NCBI RefSeq assembly: GCF_019801015.1
Contig: NZ_JAHVJZ010000009.1
Coordinates: 62,001-126,000, forward strand
DNA length: 64,000 nucleotides
DNA from: Marinobacter nauticus
GTDB lineage: Bacteria; Pseudomonadota; Gammaproteobacteria; Enterobacterales; Shewanellaceae
Direction: 5' to 3'
Part shown: positions 56,820 through 64,000 of the stretch, in pieces
How positions within the stretch are numbered: position 1 is the first letter of the stretch
Layout: every line of letters starts with the position of its first letter
Position numbers and translations under genes: made by a program
Notes under the pieces: model-generated
Databases searched by the model: none
The model's input: only the letters and a program-made list of their open reading frames with translations
Told to the model about the DNA's origin: nothing

Positions 56820-56922
56820 AGTGTTGAAGCTCTACTGCCCAAAGAGATGCCGTTATATGACAACTGGCAGGCGGTTTCAACGCCGGAGGTGACAAAGTGG
56901 AGAACTGCCGGTAACGGAAGCG

Positions 56923-57399
56923 TTACCGGCGGAACAAAGTTTGGGGCGGACACTGGGCCAGCAGCGTAGTGAGCTGGCGGCCGTCAGGAAGGGTGAGATC
57001 CGGTGCCAGTTCAAACAGCGGGATCAGCACAAACGCGCGCTCTGCCATGCCGTAGTGGGGCACAGTCAGACGTTCGGTGCTGAGCTGCTGGTCACCGTAG
57101 AGGACCATGTCCAGGTCCAGAGTGCGGGCGCCCCAGCGGGTGTGGCGCTCACGGCCCTGTTCGTTCTCAATGGCCTGCAGGGCATCCAGTAACGCCAGCG
57201 GCGCCAGGGTGGTGTCCAGCGCGGCCACGGCATTGACGTAGTCCGGCTGGTCCATGCCTGCCATGGGCGGACTGGTGTAGAAACCGGAGCAACCGGCCAG
57301 GGTGGTGTCAGGCAGGCGGGAGAGCGCGTCGAGGGCAGCATCAAGTTGTTGGGCAGGCGCATCCAGATTGCTGCCCAACGCGATGTAGGCGCGGATCAT
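56923..57399 (-). CDS. folK: 2-amino-4-hydroxy-6-hydroxymethyldihydropteridine pyrophosphokinase
   Basis: 158 aa. Folate pathway enzyme. YIALGSNL at the start and RWGARTLDLDMVLYG are the HPPK signatures, with catalytic Asp pair DLD. Start overlaps the pcnB stop (ATGA). A perfect 10-bp hairpin (56907-56930) covers the stop codon but lacks a T-tract. Confidence 0.95.
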   Translation of the reverse strand: MIRAYIALGSNLDAPAQQLDAALDALSRLPDTTLAGCSGFYTSPPMAGMDQPDYVNAVAALDTTLAPLALLDALQAIENEQGRERHTRWGARTLDLDMVLYGDQQLSTERLTVPHYGMAERAFVLIPLFELAPDLTLPDGRQLTTLLAQCPPQTLFRR

Positions 57400-58745
57400 T
57401 CCGCGCCTTTGCCCTGCGGCTTGCGACGACGGGGACGACGACGGCGTTTGCCGCTTTCGTTACCCAGCGCGCGCACCATCTGGCGGCGGCCCTGATCGTC
57501 GGTGTCCTGGAACTGGGTCCACCAGCGGGCCAGGTCGACCAGGTCGCCCCCTTCCGCTTCGGCACGCAGCAACAGGAAGTCGTAGGCCGCGCGGAAACGC
57601 GGGTGCTCGTAGATGCGGAACGCGCGGGCACCAGAACGTTTCTCCAGACGGCCCTGCAGTTGCCAGATCTCCATGGCCGGCGTGGTGAAACGACGGGGCA
57701 GGGAGACGGTTTTGCACTGCTTGCCGATGGCTTCGCCGGCGGCGGCGGTCAGCGCATCGTATTCCGGCATGCCACGCTCGCGGCGCTTGGCGGCCAGTTC
57801 GTCCACCACGTACCAGAGCAGGGCGGCGTAGATAAAGGCCGGCGTTACCGGCTTATCGGCGGCCACGCGCTGGTCGGTGTTTTTCATCATCGCTTCGATG
57901 AGGGCCAGCACTTTGCCGTCCGGGTCCCGGTTCAGCAGCTTGTCCTGCATCGGGAACATCGGCGCAAACAGGCCGTATTCACGCATCAGACGGAAGTTTT
58001 CCAGCCCTTTACCGGCCATAAACAGCTTGAGGGTTTCCTCAAACAGGCGGGCGGCAGGAATGTCGGAGAGCAGTCCGGACAGTTCGGGGATCGGCTTGGC
58101 GGTGTGGGTCTCAATGGAGAAATCCAGCTTGGTGGCAAAGCGCACCGCGCGCAGCATCCGCACCGGGTCTTCCCGATAGCGGGTCGCCGGATCGCCAATC
58201 AGGCGCAGACGGCGGGCTTTCAGGTCGGCCATGCCGCCAAAGTAGTCCCGCACGCTGTAGTCGGAGATGTCGTAGTAGAGGCCGTTCACGGTGAAGTCGC
58301 GGCGCTCGGCATCTTCGTCAATGGAGCCGTACACGTTGTCCCGCAGCAGGCGACCGCTGTCGTCGGCACGGGCGTGCTTTTCACTGGATTCGGCGTGATG
58401 GCCGCGCAGGGTAGCCACCTCGATGATGTCCCGGCCAAACAGAATGTGGGCCAGACGGAACCGGCGTCCGACCAGACGGCAGTTACGGAACAGTTTGCGG
58501 ATCTGCTCCGGGGTGGCGTTGGTGGCCACGTCGAAGTCTTTGGGCTGATGGCTCAGCAGCAGGTCGCGCACGCCGCCGCCCACCAGGTAGGCTTCGTAGC
58601 CTGCCTTGTGCAGTCGGTACAGCACCTTGAGCGCGTTTTCGCTGATATCGTTGCGGGAGATCCGGTGCGCTTTGCGGGGCGTGATCTCGAGCTTTGGCTC
58701 GATGGAGGGCGCAGCGGATCGGCCGCCGATCAGGCGCTTAGCCAT
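57396..58745 (-). CDS. pcnB: Poly(A) polymerase I
   Basis: 449 aa from ATG 58745. It adds 3' poly(A) tails that promote RNA decay. The nucleotidyltransferase core is clear: YLVGGGVRDLLL, DFDVATNATPEQ (metal DxD), RRDFTVNGLYYD and FRNCRLVGRRFRLAHI. The C-terminus is very basic (KRRRRPRRRK). ATG 58745 has no ribosome site, whereas seven codons upstream, in frame, an ATT at 58764-58766 is preceded by GAGGTG at good spacing. E. coli pcnB starts at AUU, so that may be the real start. Between gluQ and folK, the normal order. Confidence 0.95.
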   Translation of the reverse strand: MAKRLIGGRSAAPSIEPKLEITPRKAHRISRNDISENALKVLYRLHKAGYEAYLVGGGVRDLLLSHQPKDFDVATNATPEQIRKLFRNCRLVGRRFRLAHILFGRDIIEVATLRGHHAESSEKHARADDSGRLLRDNVYGSIDEDAERRDFTVNGLYYDISDYSVRDYFGGMADLKARRLRLIGDPATRYREDPVRMLRAVRFATKLDFSIETHTAKPIPELSGLLSDIPAARLFEETLKLFMAGKGLENFRLMREYGLFAPMFPMQDKLLNRDPDGKVLALIEAMMKNTDQRVAADKPVTPAFIYAALLWYVVDELAAKRRERGMPEYDALTAAAGEAIGKQCKTVSLPRRFTTPAMEIWQLQGRLEKRSGARAFRIYEHPRFRAAYDFLLLRAEAEGGDLVDLARWWTQFQDTDDQGRRQMVRALGNESGKRRRRPRRRKPQGKGAE

Positions 58746-58857
58746 TGTCGTCAGGCGCTTAAGAATGGGACACCTCGTTGAGTTTGCAGTGGGCACGCCA
58801 GGGTTGGGCCGCTTATGGCGCGCCATAATATACCAAGGGTGATTAAATGATAAGCCG

Positions 58858-59736
58858 TCACAGCGCCGCCGGCAGGTTGCGTTGACGGGGGATCCTGTCC
58901 AGATCGAAGCGGCTGACCGCCTGTTCGAGCAACTCGCCGGGGGGCAGGTGGGCCCACCCGGGCTCGACAGGCTGGCCCAGGAAGGTCAGTGCGCGCACCA
59001 GATTGGCGCCCGGGGTCGCATCGTCCAGTGCCGGGGCGTGGTTCTGTTTCGACAGCTTATTGCCGTCGGACCAGACCGCCAGAGGCAGATGCAGGTAGGC
59101 CGGTGCCGGCCAGTCTAACTGCTGAAACAGGGTCAGCTGACGTACGGTGGCTTCCAGCAGATCATTGCCGCGCACCACTTCGGTGATGCCCTGATCGTGA
59201 TCGTCCACCACCACCGCCAGTTGGTAGGCGTAGAGACCATCCCGACGTTTGAGAATAAAATCCTCGCCGGCGAAGTGCGGGTCGGTTTCTGTCCGGCCCA
59301 GCAGCGGGTCGTCAAAGGCGGCAATGGCGGCGGTATTGTGCAGACGCAGCGCCACCTGATCGTTTTCCGGACCGTGCAGCCGACAGCGGCCATCATAGAC
59401 GCCACCCAAGCTCTGAACCCGCTTGCGGGTGCAGCTGCAGGGGTAACACAGGCCCAGTTTGGTCAGGTCATTGAGAATGGCGTCGTAGCGCTCAGAGCGG
59501 TCACTCTGATACAGCAGTGAGCCGTCCCAGTGCAGCCCGTGGGCGTCCAGCGTGCGCAGGATACGGTCAGCCGCCCCCGCGACTTCGCGCGGTGGGTCGA
59601 TGTCTTCAATGCGCACCAGCCACTGGCCGCCCTCTGCGCGAGCGCGAAGGTAGCTGCCGACAGCGGCGATCAATGAGCCGAAATGAAGTGGACCGGAAGG
59701 GGAGGGGGCAAAACGCCCGATATAGGATGTGGTCAT
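58858..59736 (-). CDS. gluQ: Glutamyl-Q tRNA(Asp) synthetase
   Basis: 292 aa. A truncated GluRS paralogue that attaches glutamate to queuosine-34 of tRNA-Asp. APSPSGPLHFGSL (HIGH region), ARIEDIDPPRE-type VRIEDIDPPRE, zinc ligands in CYPCSC, and NKLSKQN (KMSKS) are present, while the anticodon-binding domain of GluRS is missing, as expected. Downstream of dksA, with a terminator between them. Confidence 0.95.
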   Translation of the reverse strand: MTTSYIGRFAPSPSGPLHFGSLIAAVGSYLRARAEGGQWLVRIEDIDPPREVAGAADRILRTLDAHGLHWDGSLLYQSDRSERYDAILNDLTKLGLCYPCSCTRKRVQSLGGVYDGRCRLHGPENDQVALRLHNTAAIAAFDDPLLGRTETDPHFAGEDFILKRRDGLYAYQLAVVVDDHDQGITEVVRGNDLLEATVRQLTLFQQLDWPAPAYLHLPLAVWSDGNKLSKQNHAPALDDATPGANLVRALTFLGQPVEPGWAHLPPGELLEQAVSRFDLDRIPRQRNLPAAL

Positions 59737-59740
59737 GCTG

Positions 59741-59771
59741 AAAATGAAAACGGGAGGCCAGGCCTCCCGTT
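59741..59771 (-). terminator. Intrinsic terminator after dksA
   Basis: AACGGGAGGCC and GGCCTCCCGTT form a perfect 11-bp inverted repeat with a one-base centre. On the minus strand it is followed by TTTCATTTT. It lies between dksA and gluQ, so gluQ is read by readthrough or its own promoter. Confidence 0.75.
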
Positions 59772-59781
59772 GTCAGATGGG

Positions 59782-60228
59782 TTAGCCAGCCATCTGTCTC
59801 TCTTTAATCTCTGCAAGGGTTTTGCAGTCGATGCAGAGGTCTGCGGTGGGACGGGCTTCCAGACGACGGATACCAATCTCAACGCCACAAGAGTCGCAGA
59901 AACCGAAATCGTCGTCCTGCAGCTTGACCAGAGTCTTCTCGATCTTCTTGATCAGCTTACGCTCGCGATCACGGGTGCGCAGCTCCAGACTGAACTCCTC
60001 TTCCTGAGCGGCACGGTCCACCGGATCCGGGAAGTTGGCAGCTTCATCCTTCATGTGGTGAACGGTGCGATCAACCTCTTCACGCAGCTGATTGCGCCAG
60101 GCTTCAAGAATGGTTTTGAAGTGAGCCAGCTGCTTCTCGTTCATGTACTCCTCACCAGGCTGTTCCCGGTAAGGCTCCACGTTGGCATAGGCCAATACAC
60201 CAATCTTTTTCGCTTTGCCCTGCGGCAT
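59782..60228 (-). CDS. dksA: RNA polymerase-binding transcription factor DksA
   Basis: 148 aa, close to E. coli (151). It binds the RNA polymerase secondary channel with ppGpp. The coiled-coil tip [13 protein letters not shown] carries the key aspartates. The zinc finger is CDSCG and LCIDCK. The conserved sfsA-dksA-gluQ-pcnB order is kept. Confidence 0.97.
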   Translation of the reverse strand: MPQGKAKKIGVLAYANVEPYREQPGEEYMNEKQLAHFKTILEAWRNQLREEVDRTVHHMKDEAANFPDPVDRAAQEEEFSLELRTRDRERKLIKKIEKTLVKLQDDDFGFCDSCGVEIGIRRLEARPTADLCIDCKTLAEIKERQMAG

Positions 60229-60395
60229 TCGGCGTCTCCTGTTACTCTGTCAAACGAGAGGCGATCATCAATTTGGGGCGGTATCTATATCAGATGGATC
60301 CCGTTTGCGCAATTCCCTGCGAGCCATATTGCTAACTAGGACCGGGCCACCGTGTTTAATGTCACATTGGTCCGGTCGGCAAGTGTAGCAAAACG

Positions 60396-61106
60396 TTACT
60401 GTAACTGAACCGGAACGGGCCTTACAGGTCGGATTCCGGTTTCATCCATCTCGCACCCCAGCGCCAAAAATTCCACCCCGGCGGCTGCGGCTTCCCGGCA
60501 AAGCCGGGCGTACTCCGGATCGATATGCTCAGCAGGTGCTACGCGATCAATTCCGGTGTGGGCAACCACAAACATCAGTACGGCCCGTTCCCCCTGCCGG
60601 ACCACTTCCATCAACTCCCGAAGGTGCTTCTGGCCCCGTGTCGTGACGGCGTCGGGAAAGTATCCCTGGCCATCATCGCCCAGCAGAGTGACACTTTTAA
60701 CTTCGATATAACAACTTATCAAGTCATTTCCCGTCAGCAAAAGGTCTATACGACTGTTTTCACTGCCGTAGCGCACCTCACGACGGAGCGAATCGAACGT
60801 TTTCAGGGCGGGCAGCAATCCCGCGCGGATCCCCTCCTCTGCCAGACCATTGGCACGGCCGGTGTTGACGCAGATTCGGTGGCCAAGGTGGTTCTCCACC
60901 AGCTCCCAGGTGCAGGGGTACTTGCGTTTCGGGTTGCCGGAGTCGGAATACCAGACCCGCCAGTCCGGCTCTGCGCAGCCGGTCATTGCGCCGGTGTTGG
61001 GGCAGTGAAGAGTCATCTCGGTACCGTCATCCAGGCGGATATCCGCCAGGAATCGTTTGTACCGTTTTGTAAGAGTTGCTGAGTAAAGTGGTGGGGAAAA
61101 TTCCAT
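60396..61106 (-). CDS. sfsA: Sugar fermentation stimulation protein SfsA
   Basis: 236 aa, normal length. [42 protein letters not shown] and [11 protein letters not shown] are the family hallmarks. The last has the acidic/lysine arrangement of a nuclease-like PD-(D/E)xK core. It was reported as a DNA-binding regulator of maltose use, but its real role is uncertain. 167 bp upstream of dksA and divergent from pepB. Confidence 0.95.
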   Translation of the reverse strand: MEFSPPLYSATLTKRYKRFLADIRLDDGTEMTLHCPNTGAMTGCAEPDWRVWYSDSGNPKRKYPCTWELVENHLGHRICVNTGRANGLAEEGIRAGLLPALKTFDSLRREVRYGSENSRIDLLLTGNDLISCYIEVKSVTLLGDDGQGYFPDAVTTRGQKHLRELMEVVRQGERAVLMFVVAHTGIDRVAPAEHIDPEYARLCREAAAAGVEFLALGCEMDETGIRPVRPVPVQLQ

Positions 61107-61198
61107 GTCGTCCTAATCGGGATTTGTCGGATGTGGCTTTCCAAGCCTTTGTGTACACTGAGGCCCACATTATTAGAAACAAGAAAAGGACCTCGTCA

Positions 61199-62476
61199 AT
61201 GACTGATCGCATCATCGTGGTGTTGGACAACCAGCCGGCACCGGCTGCCTGGGGCAACGCCAAAGTCAGTTTTCAGGGTGATACTGCCCGCATCCATCTG
61301 GGTGAAGGCGACCTTTACCGCCAGGTTCAGGCAGCGGCACGTCAGATCACCGCTCAGGGGATCCAGGCCGTTACCCTGCAGGGGGAAGAGTGGGATCCGG
61401 TACTGCAGTGGCGTTTTGCCTGCGGTTTCGGCACCGCTAAGAACGCCGGTGAGATCCAGTGGGCCTCCCACGCCGACCAGCTGGACGCCCAGCGTGACGC
61501 GCAGCTGTGGCTGAAAGACCTGACCAACGCCACTCCGGAGGCCCTGAGCCCGGAAGTGCTGGCGGATGAAGTGGCTGAGCGTCTGTCTGGTCTGGCGCCG
61601 GACCACATCACCTCCCGCCGCATTGTCGGGGATGCGCTGCTGGCCGCAGGCTGGGTGGGCGTGCACGGCGTTGGCCGCGGTTCGGACCGCCCGCCGGTGC
61701 TGCTGGAGCTGGACTACAACCCGACCGGCGACCACGACGCCCCGGTCAGCGTGGCGCTGGTGGGCAAAGGCATCACCTTCGATTCAGGCGGCTACAGCAT
61801 CAAGCCCAGCGCCGGCATGGTGGCGATGAAGTGCGATATGGGCGGTGCTGCCACCGTGGCCGCCGCGCTGAAGCTGGCGATTCGCCGTGGTCTGGAAAAG
61901 CGCGTCAAACTCTACCTGTGCTGCGCCGAGAACCTGATCTCCGGCCACGCATACAAACTGGGCGACATCCTGCACTACAAGAACGGCACCAGCGTTGAAA
62001 TCGTTAACACCGACGCCGAAGGCCGCCTGGTGCTGGCGGACGGTCTGATCGCCGCCAACGAGGCCGGCGCCGAGCGCATCATCAATGCCGCCACCCTGAC
62101 CGGTGCCGCGGCCGTGGCGCTGGGCGACGACTACAACGCCCTGTTCAGCCTGGATGACGAAGCCGCAGAGGATGCGCTGGATGCCGCCGCCGAAGTGGAT
62201 GAAGGCTTGTGGCGTCTGCCGCTGGAACCGTTCCACGCCGACAAGTGCCCGTCTCCGTTTGCTGACACCGCCAACAGCCGTGCAGTGAAAGGCGGCGGCA
62301 CCGGTGGCGCGTCCAACGCCGCGGGCTTCCTCAGCCGTTTTGCCGGCACCCCGCCGAAAGGCTGGCTGCACTTTGACCTGGCCGGCAGCTACGCCGACAG
62401 CGATAACGGCCAGCATGCCACCGGCGCTACCGGCATGGGCATGTTGACCATCGCCAACCTGCTGCTGAAAGCGTAA
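61199..62476 (+). CDS. pepB: Aminopeptidase B, M17 family
   Basis: 425 aa; ATG 61199 has AAGGA 8 nt upstream, whereas the frame is open 41 codons further into the sfsA promoter. M17 hallmarks: KGITFDSGGYSIKPS (metal ligands), MKCDMGGAA, and the signature NTDAEGRLVLADGL. It is a cytosolic metallo-aminopeptidase, typically hexameric. The length and N-terminus fit PepB rather than PepA. Confidence 0.95.
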   Translation: MTDRIIVVLDNQPAPAAWGNAKVSFQGDTARIHLGEGDLYRQVQAAARQITAQGIQAVTLQGEEWDPVLQWRFACGFGTAKNAGEIQWASHADQLDAQRDAQLWLKDLTNATPEALSPEVLADEVAERLSGLAPDHITSRRIVGDALLAAGWVGVHGVGRGSDRPPVLLELDYNPTGDHDAPVSVALVGKGITFDSGGYSIKPSAGMVAMKCDMGGAATVAAALKLAIRRGLEKRVKLYLCCAENLISGHAYKLGDILHYKNGTSVEIVNTDAEGRLVLADGLIAANEAGAERIINAATLTGAAAVALGDDYNALFSLDDEAAEDALDAAAEVDEGLWRLPLEPFHADKCPSPFADTANSRAVKGGGTGGASNAAGFLSRFAGTPPKGWLHFDLAGSYADSDNGQHATGATGMGMLTIANLLLKA

Positions 62477-62497
62477 GTCTGACGCGGTGGCAACCCG

Positions 62498-62530
62498 ACG
62501 CCCCGGCGGTTCTCCGCCGGGGCGTTTTTC
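62498..62530 (+). terminator. Intrinsic terminator after pepB
   Basis: ACGCCCCGGCGG, TTCT loop, CCGCCGGGGCGT, then TTTTC; a perfect 12-bp GC stem. Confidence 0.9.
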
Positions 62531-62617
62531 GTTTCGGTGAGTAAAGTTGCCCGAGGATGAAAGGCAACCCCGTTTTCCCCGGTTTAAGCTAACCAAACGC
62601 TTTAAGGAGAAACGCGG

Positions 62618-63094
62618 ATGAGTTTAAGGAAACCCCTGTTGTTGTTGACCAGCCACACGCTGGTGGCCGCCATTGGCTTTGCGGTTGGCATCTACACCCT
62701 GCCCATTCTGACCGCGCCGGACAGCCCGGAGCTGGCCCAGGTGCAAACGACCGCAGCGCAAGCGCTCTATCGTGGCCAGTTTGTCCGGGACCTGAAGGAC
62801 AGCGACAGTCTGCATTGGGGAGAAGGGGAAGTGACCATCGGCACCGATGCCATCACTCTGGTGGGTAAGCTGGCGCCCGGCCCGGATTACAAGGTGTACC
62901 TGTCGCCGCAGTTTGTGGAAACGGAAGCGGACTTTAACCGGCTGAAGTCCACCATGGTGCAGGTGGGCAGCGTTTCCACCTTCGACAACTTTATTGTGCC
63001 GCTGTCCGGCCAGGTGGACCCCAGCCAGTACAGCAGCGTCATTATCTGGTGCGAGTCGTTCGGCCAGTTTATTACCGCTGCCCGCTACCAGTAA
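62618..63094 (+). CDS. DM13-domain membrane-anchored protein
   Basis: 158 aa with AAGGAG upstream. An N-terminal uncleaved-looking helix (LLLLTSHTLVAAIGFAVGIY) anchors it facing the periplasm. The rest is a DM13 domain: YRGQFVRDLKDSDSLHWGEG, LAPGPDYKVYLSP, and VIIWCESFGQFITAARYQ, where the single Cys is the conserved one. DM13 domains are thought to act in redox or electron-transfer roles. Monocistronic. Confidence 0.85.
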   Translation: MSLRKPLLLLTSHTLVAAIGFAVGIYTLPILTAPDSPELAQVQTTAAQALYRGQFVRDLKDSDSLHWGEGEVTIGTDAITLVGKLAPGPDYKVYLSPQFVETEADFNRLKSTMVQVGSVSTFDNFIVPLSGQVDPSQYSSVIIWCESFGQFITAARYQ

Positions 63095-63120
63095 CGGCGG
63101 CACCGGAATAAGAAGGGGGC

Positions 63121-63657
63121 CTAGTGGCCCCCTTCCTGTTTCCAGCGTCTGATGCTGTGGTATTCCACCCCTTTGCGCTCAAACAGCGACACCATCAGGT
63201 CCACCTCCTGCAGCGTCATCGGCACCGGTTTGATCTCCGGCAGCGTCCCCTCCAGTCGATTCACCCCACGAAACAGGGTGACATGGGGCCGGAACGGCGC
63301 GTGGCTCTGGTGCAGGCCGTGCTCCGCCGCATCCCGGCGCAGGGCGTAGGCCAGCTCCGCCAACGCCAGCGGGGTGTGATTGGTGGTGGCGCACAGCACG
63401 CCCGCCCGGGGCCAGTAGGCCAGACGGTTCAGCTCCAGCGTCATCTCGGGCACTTCCAGCGCCGCCCAGCGGCTCAGCAATGCGGCTTTCTGCTGCTGGG
63501 TGACGTTACCGAGAAAGGCCAGGGTCAGGTGGAAGTTGGCCGCAGGCACCACCCGGGCCTGGCCACCCAGGGTTTTACCCAGTTGTGCCTGAAGGCGGAT
63601 CAGCTCCAACTGACTGATTCGGTTCAGAGGGACGGAGAAAAAGAGGCGCTCCGCCAT
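63121..63657 (-). CDS. thpR: RNA 2',3'-cyclic phosphodiesterase
   Basis: 178 aa from MAERLFFSVPL; AAGGAG is 6 nt upstream, and the frame's upstream extension overlaps hrpB and is not protein-like. The two HxT motifs of the 2H family are present, HLTLAFLG and HVTLFRG. It opens 2',3'-cyclic phosphates on RNA ends; E. coli LigT also ligates tRNA halves in vitro. Adjacent and divergent to hrpB, the usual arrangement. Confidence 0.93.
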   Translation of the reverse strand: MAERLFFSVPLNRISQLELIRLQAQLGKTLGGQARVVPAANFHLTLAFLGNVTQQQKAALLSRWAALEVPEMTLELNRLAYWPRAGVLCATTNHTPLALAELAYALRRDAAEHGLHQSHAPFRPHVTLFRGVNRLEGTLPEIKPVPMTLQEVDLMVSLFERKGVEYHSIRRWKQEGGH

Positions 63658-63737
63658 GGTGTCTCCTTTTGGCTCGCTTGGCCTGTCGGTGGCCGGACAG
63701 TAAACTAAGGCCCCTTTTGGCCCCAGAGAGTCTCGGT

Positions 63738-64000
63738 TTGTCGACATCGCCGATACAGGATCTGTTCCCCAGCATCCGCGAAAACCTGTCCCGACACAAT
63801 CAGTTGATTCTTCGCGCCCCCACGGGTGCGGGGAAATCCACCGCATTGCCGCTGGCGATGCTGGACTGGTCAGAAATCGACGGCAAAATCCTGCTGCTGG
63901 AGCCCCGTCGTCTGGCGGCGCGGATGATCGCCCGCTACCTGGCAAAGTGCCTGGGCGAGAAAGTGGGCCAGACCGTCGGTCTGCGGGTGCGTGGGGAAAC
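63738..64000 (+). CDS. hrpB: ATP-dependent helicase HrpB, N-terminal part; runs off the window
   Basis: The first 87 codons are visible. A TTG at 63738 seems the start; no ATG is suitably placed. The DEAH-helicase motif I is LRAPTGAGKSTALPLAML and motif Ia is LLLEPRRLAARMIA, as in E. coli HrpB. Head-to-head with thpR, as in related genomes. Confidence 0.88.
   Translation, partial: MSTSPIQDLFPSIRENLSRHNQLILRAPTGAGKSTALPLAMLDWSEIDGKILLLEPRRLAARMIARYLAKCLGEKVGQTVGLRVRGE

Noticed and set aside
56907-56930. Perfect 10-bp hairpin over the folK stop codon
   Set aside because: No T-tract on either strand and it lies partly in the coding sequence; not called as a terminator.
57603-58781. 392-codon plus-strand frame opposite pcnB
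   Set aside because: Antisense shadow of a conserved gene in conserved order.
1-64000. CRISPR arrays, rRNA genes, replication origin
   Set aside because: No regularly spaced repeats, rRNA signatures or DnaA-box clusters were seen.

Overview
The window looks like the chromosome of a GC-rich, facultatively anaerobic marine gammaproteobacterium close to Ferrimonas/Shewanella. This is an inference from several things: an OmcA/MtrC-type decaheme lipoprotein cytochrome, an NrfA-type nitrite reductase with NnrS under a putative NsrR site, an exported protein with a GlyGly-CTERM-like tail, and the conserved enterobacterial/Shewanella order hrpB, thpR, pepB, sfsA, dksA, gluQ, pcnB, folK, panB, panC, panD, yadG/yadH.

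Left flank (1-8005): two tandem subtilase (S8) genes on the minus strand. The second, 1194 aa, has lost all four catalytic positions. A divergent CadC-like membrane regulator with a TolB-type propeller lies beside them, then a VOC-fold protein, an exported peroxiredoxin-like protein, and tRNA-Ile2 (CAU anticodon) with a good promoter.

Island (about 8006-32908, 24.9 kb): the last 22 nt of the tRNA are repeated (21/22) at 32887-32908, immediately before a strong terminator that probably belonged to the tRNA gene. The DNA between is visibly more AT-rich, especially its left half, and carries almost only defence-type genes. In order: an 858-aa SMC/AAA_13-like ATPase with a zinc-hook-like CxxC; a 5'-truncated P2 gpA-type HUH replication gene; a two-gene unit of a 1006-aa unknown protein and a 1794-aa DEAD/DUF1998 helicase resembling Druantia (DruH/DruE-like); a C5-cytosine methyltransferase whose promoter overlaps a near-consensus LexA box; and a minus-strand operon of three genes resembling DptF-DptG-DptH (restriction arm of phosphorothioation systems), ending in a Mig-like T:G mismatch DNA glycosylase. 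No dndBCDE modification genes and no integrase are seen. The likely logic is that the methyltransferase marks self, the glycosylase repairs deaminated 5-methylcytosine, and the helicase and DptFGH-like machines act on unmodified DNA. This combination is the most unusual content of the window.

Right flank (32909-64000): housekeeping and respiratory genes. These are a SAM methyltransferase, an XRE regulator, a Tat-exported class V aminotransferase-fold protein, a solute-binding protein paired with a GGDEF-EAL protein, the decaheme cytochrome, nrfA-nnrS, a CLCA_X-type zincin, a three-repeat metallophosphoesterase, a YadG/YadH-type ABC exporter with a TrmB-like methyltransferase, a 30-aa membrane peptide, and the pan/folK/pcnB/gluQ/dksA/sfsA/pepB/thpR/hrpB block, with hrpB running off the end. 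Long open frames opposite many GC-rich genes were treated as shadows.
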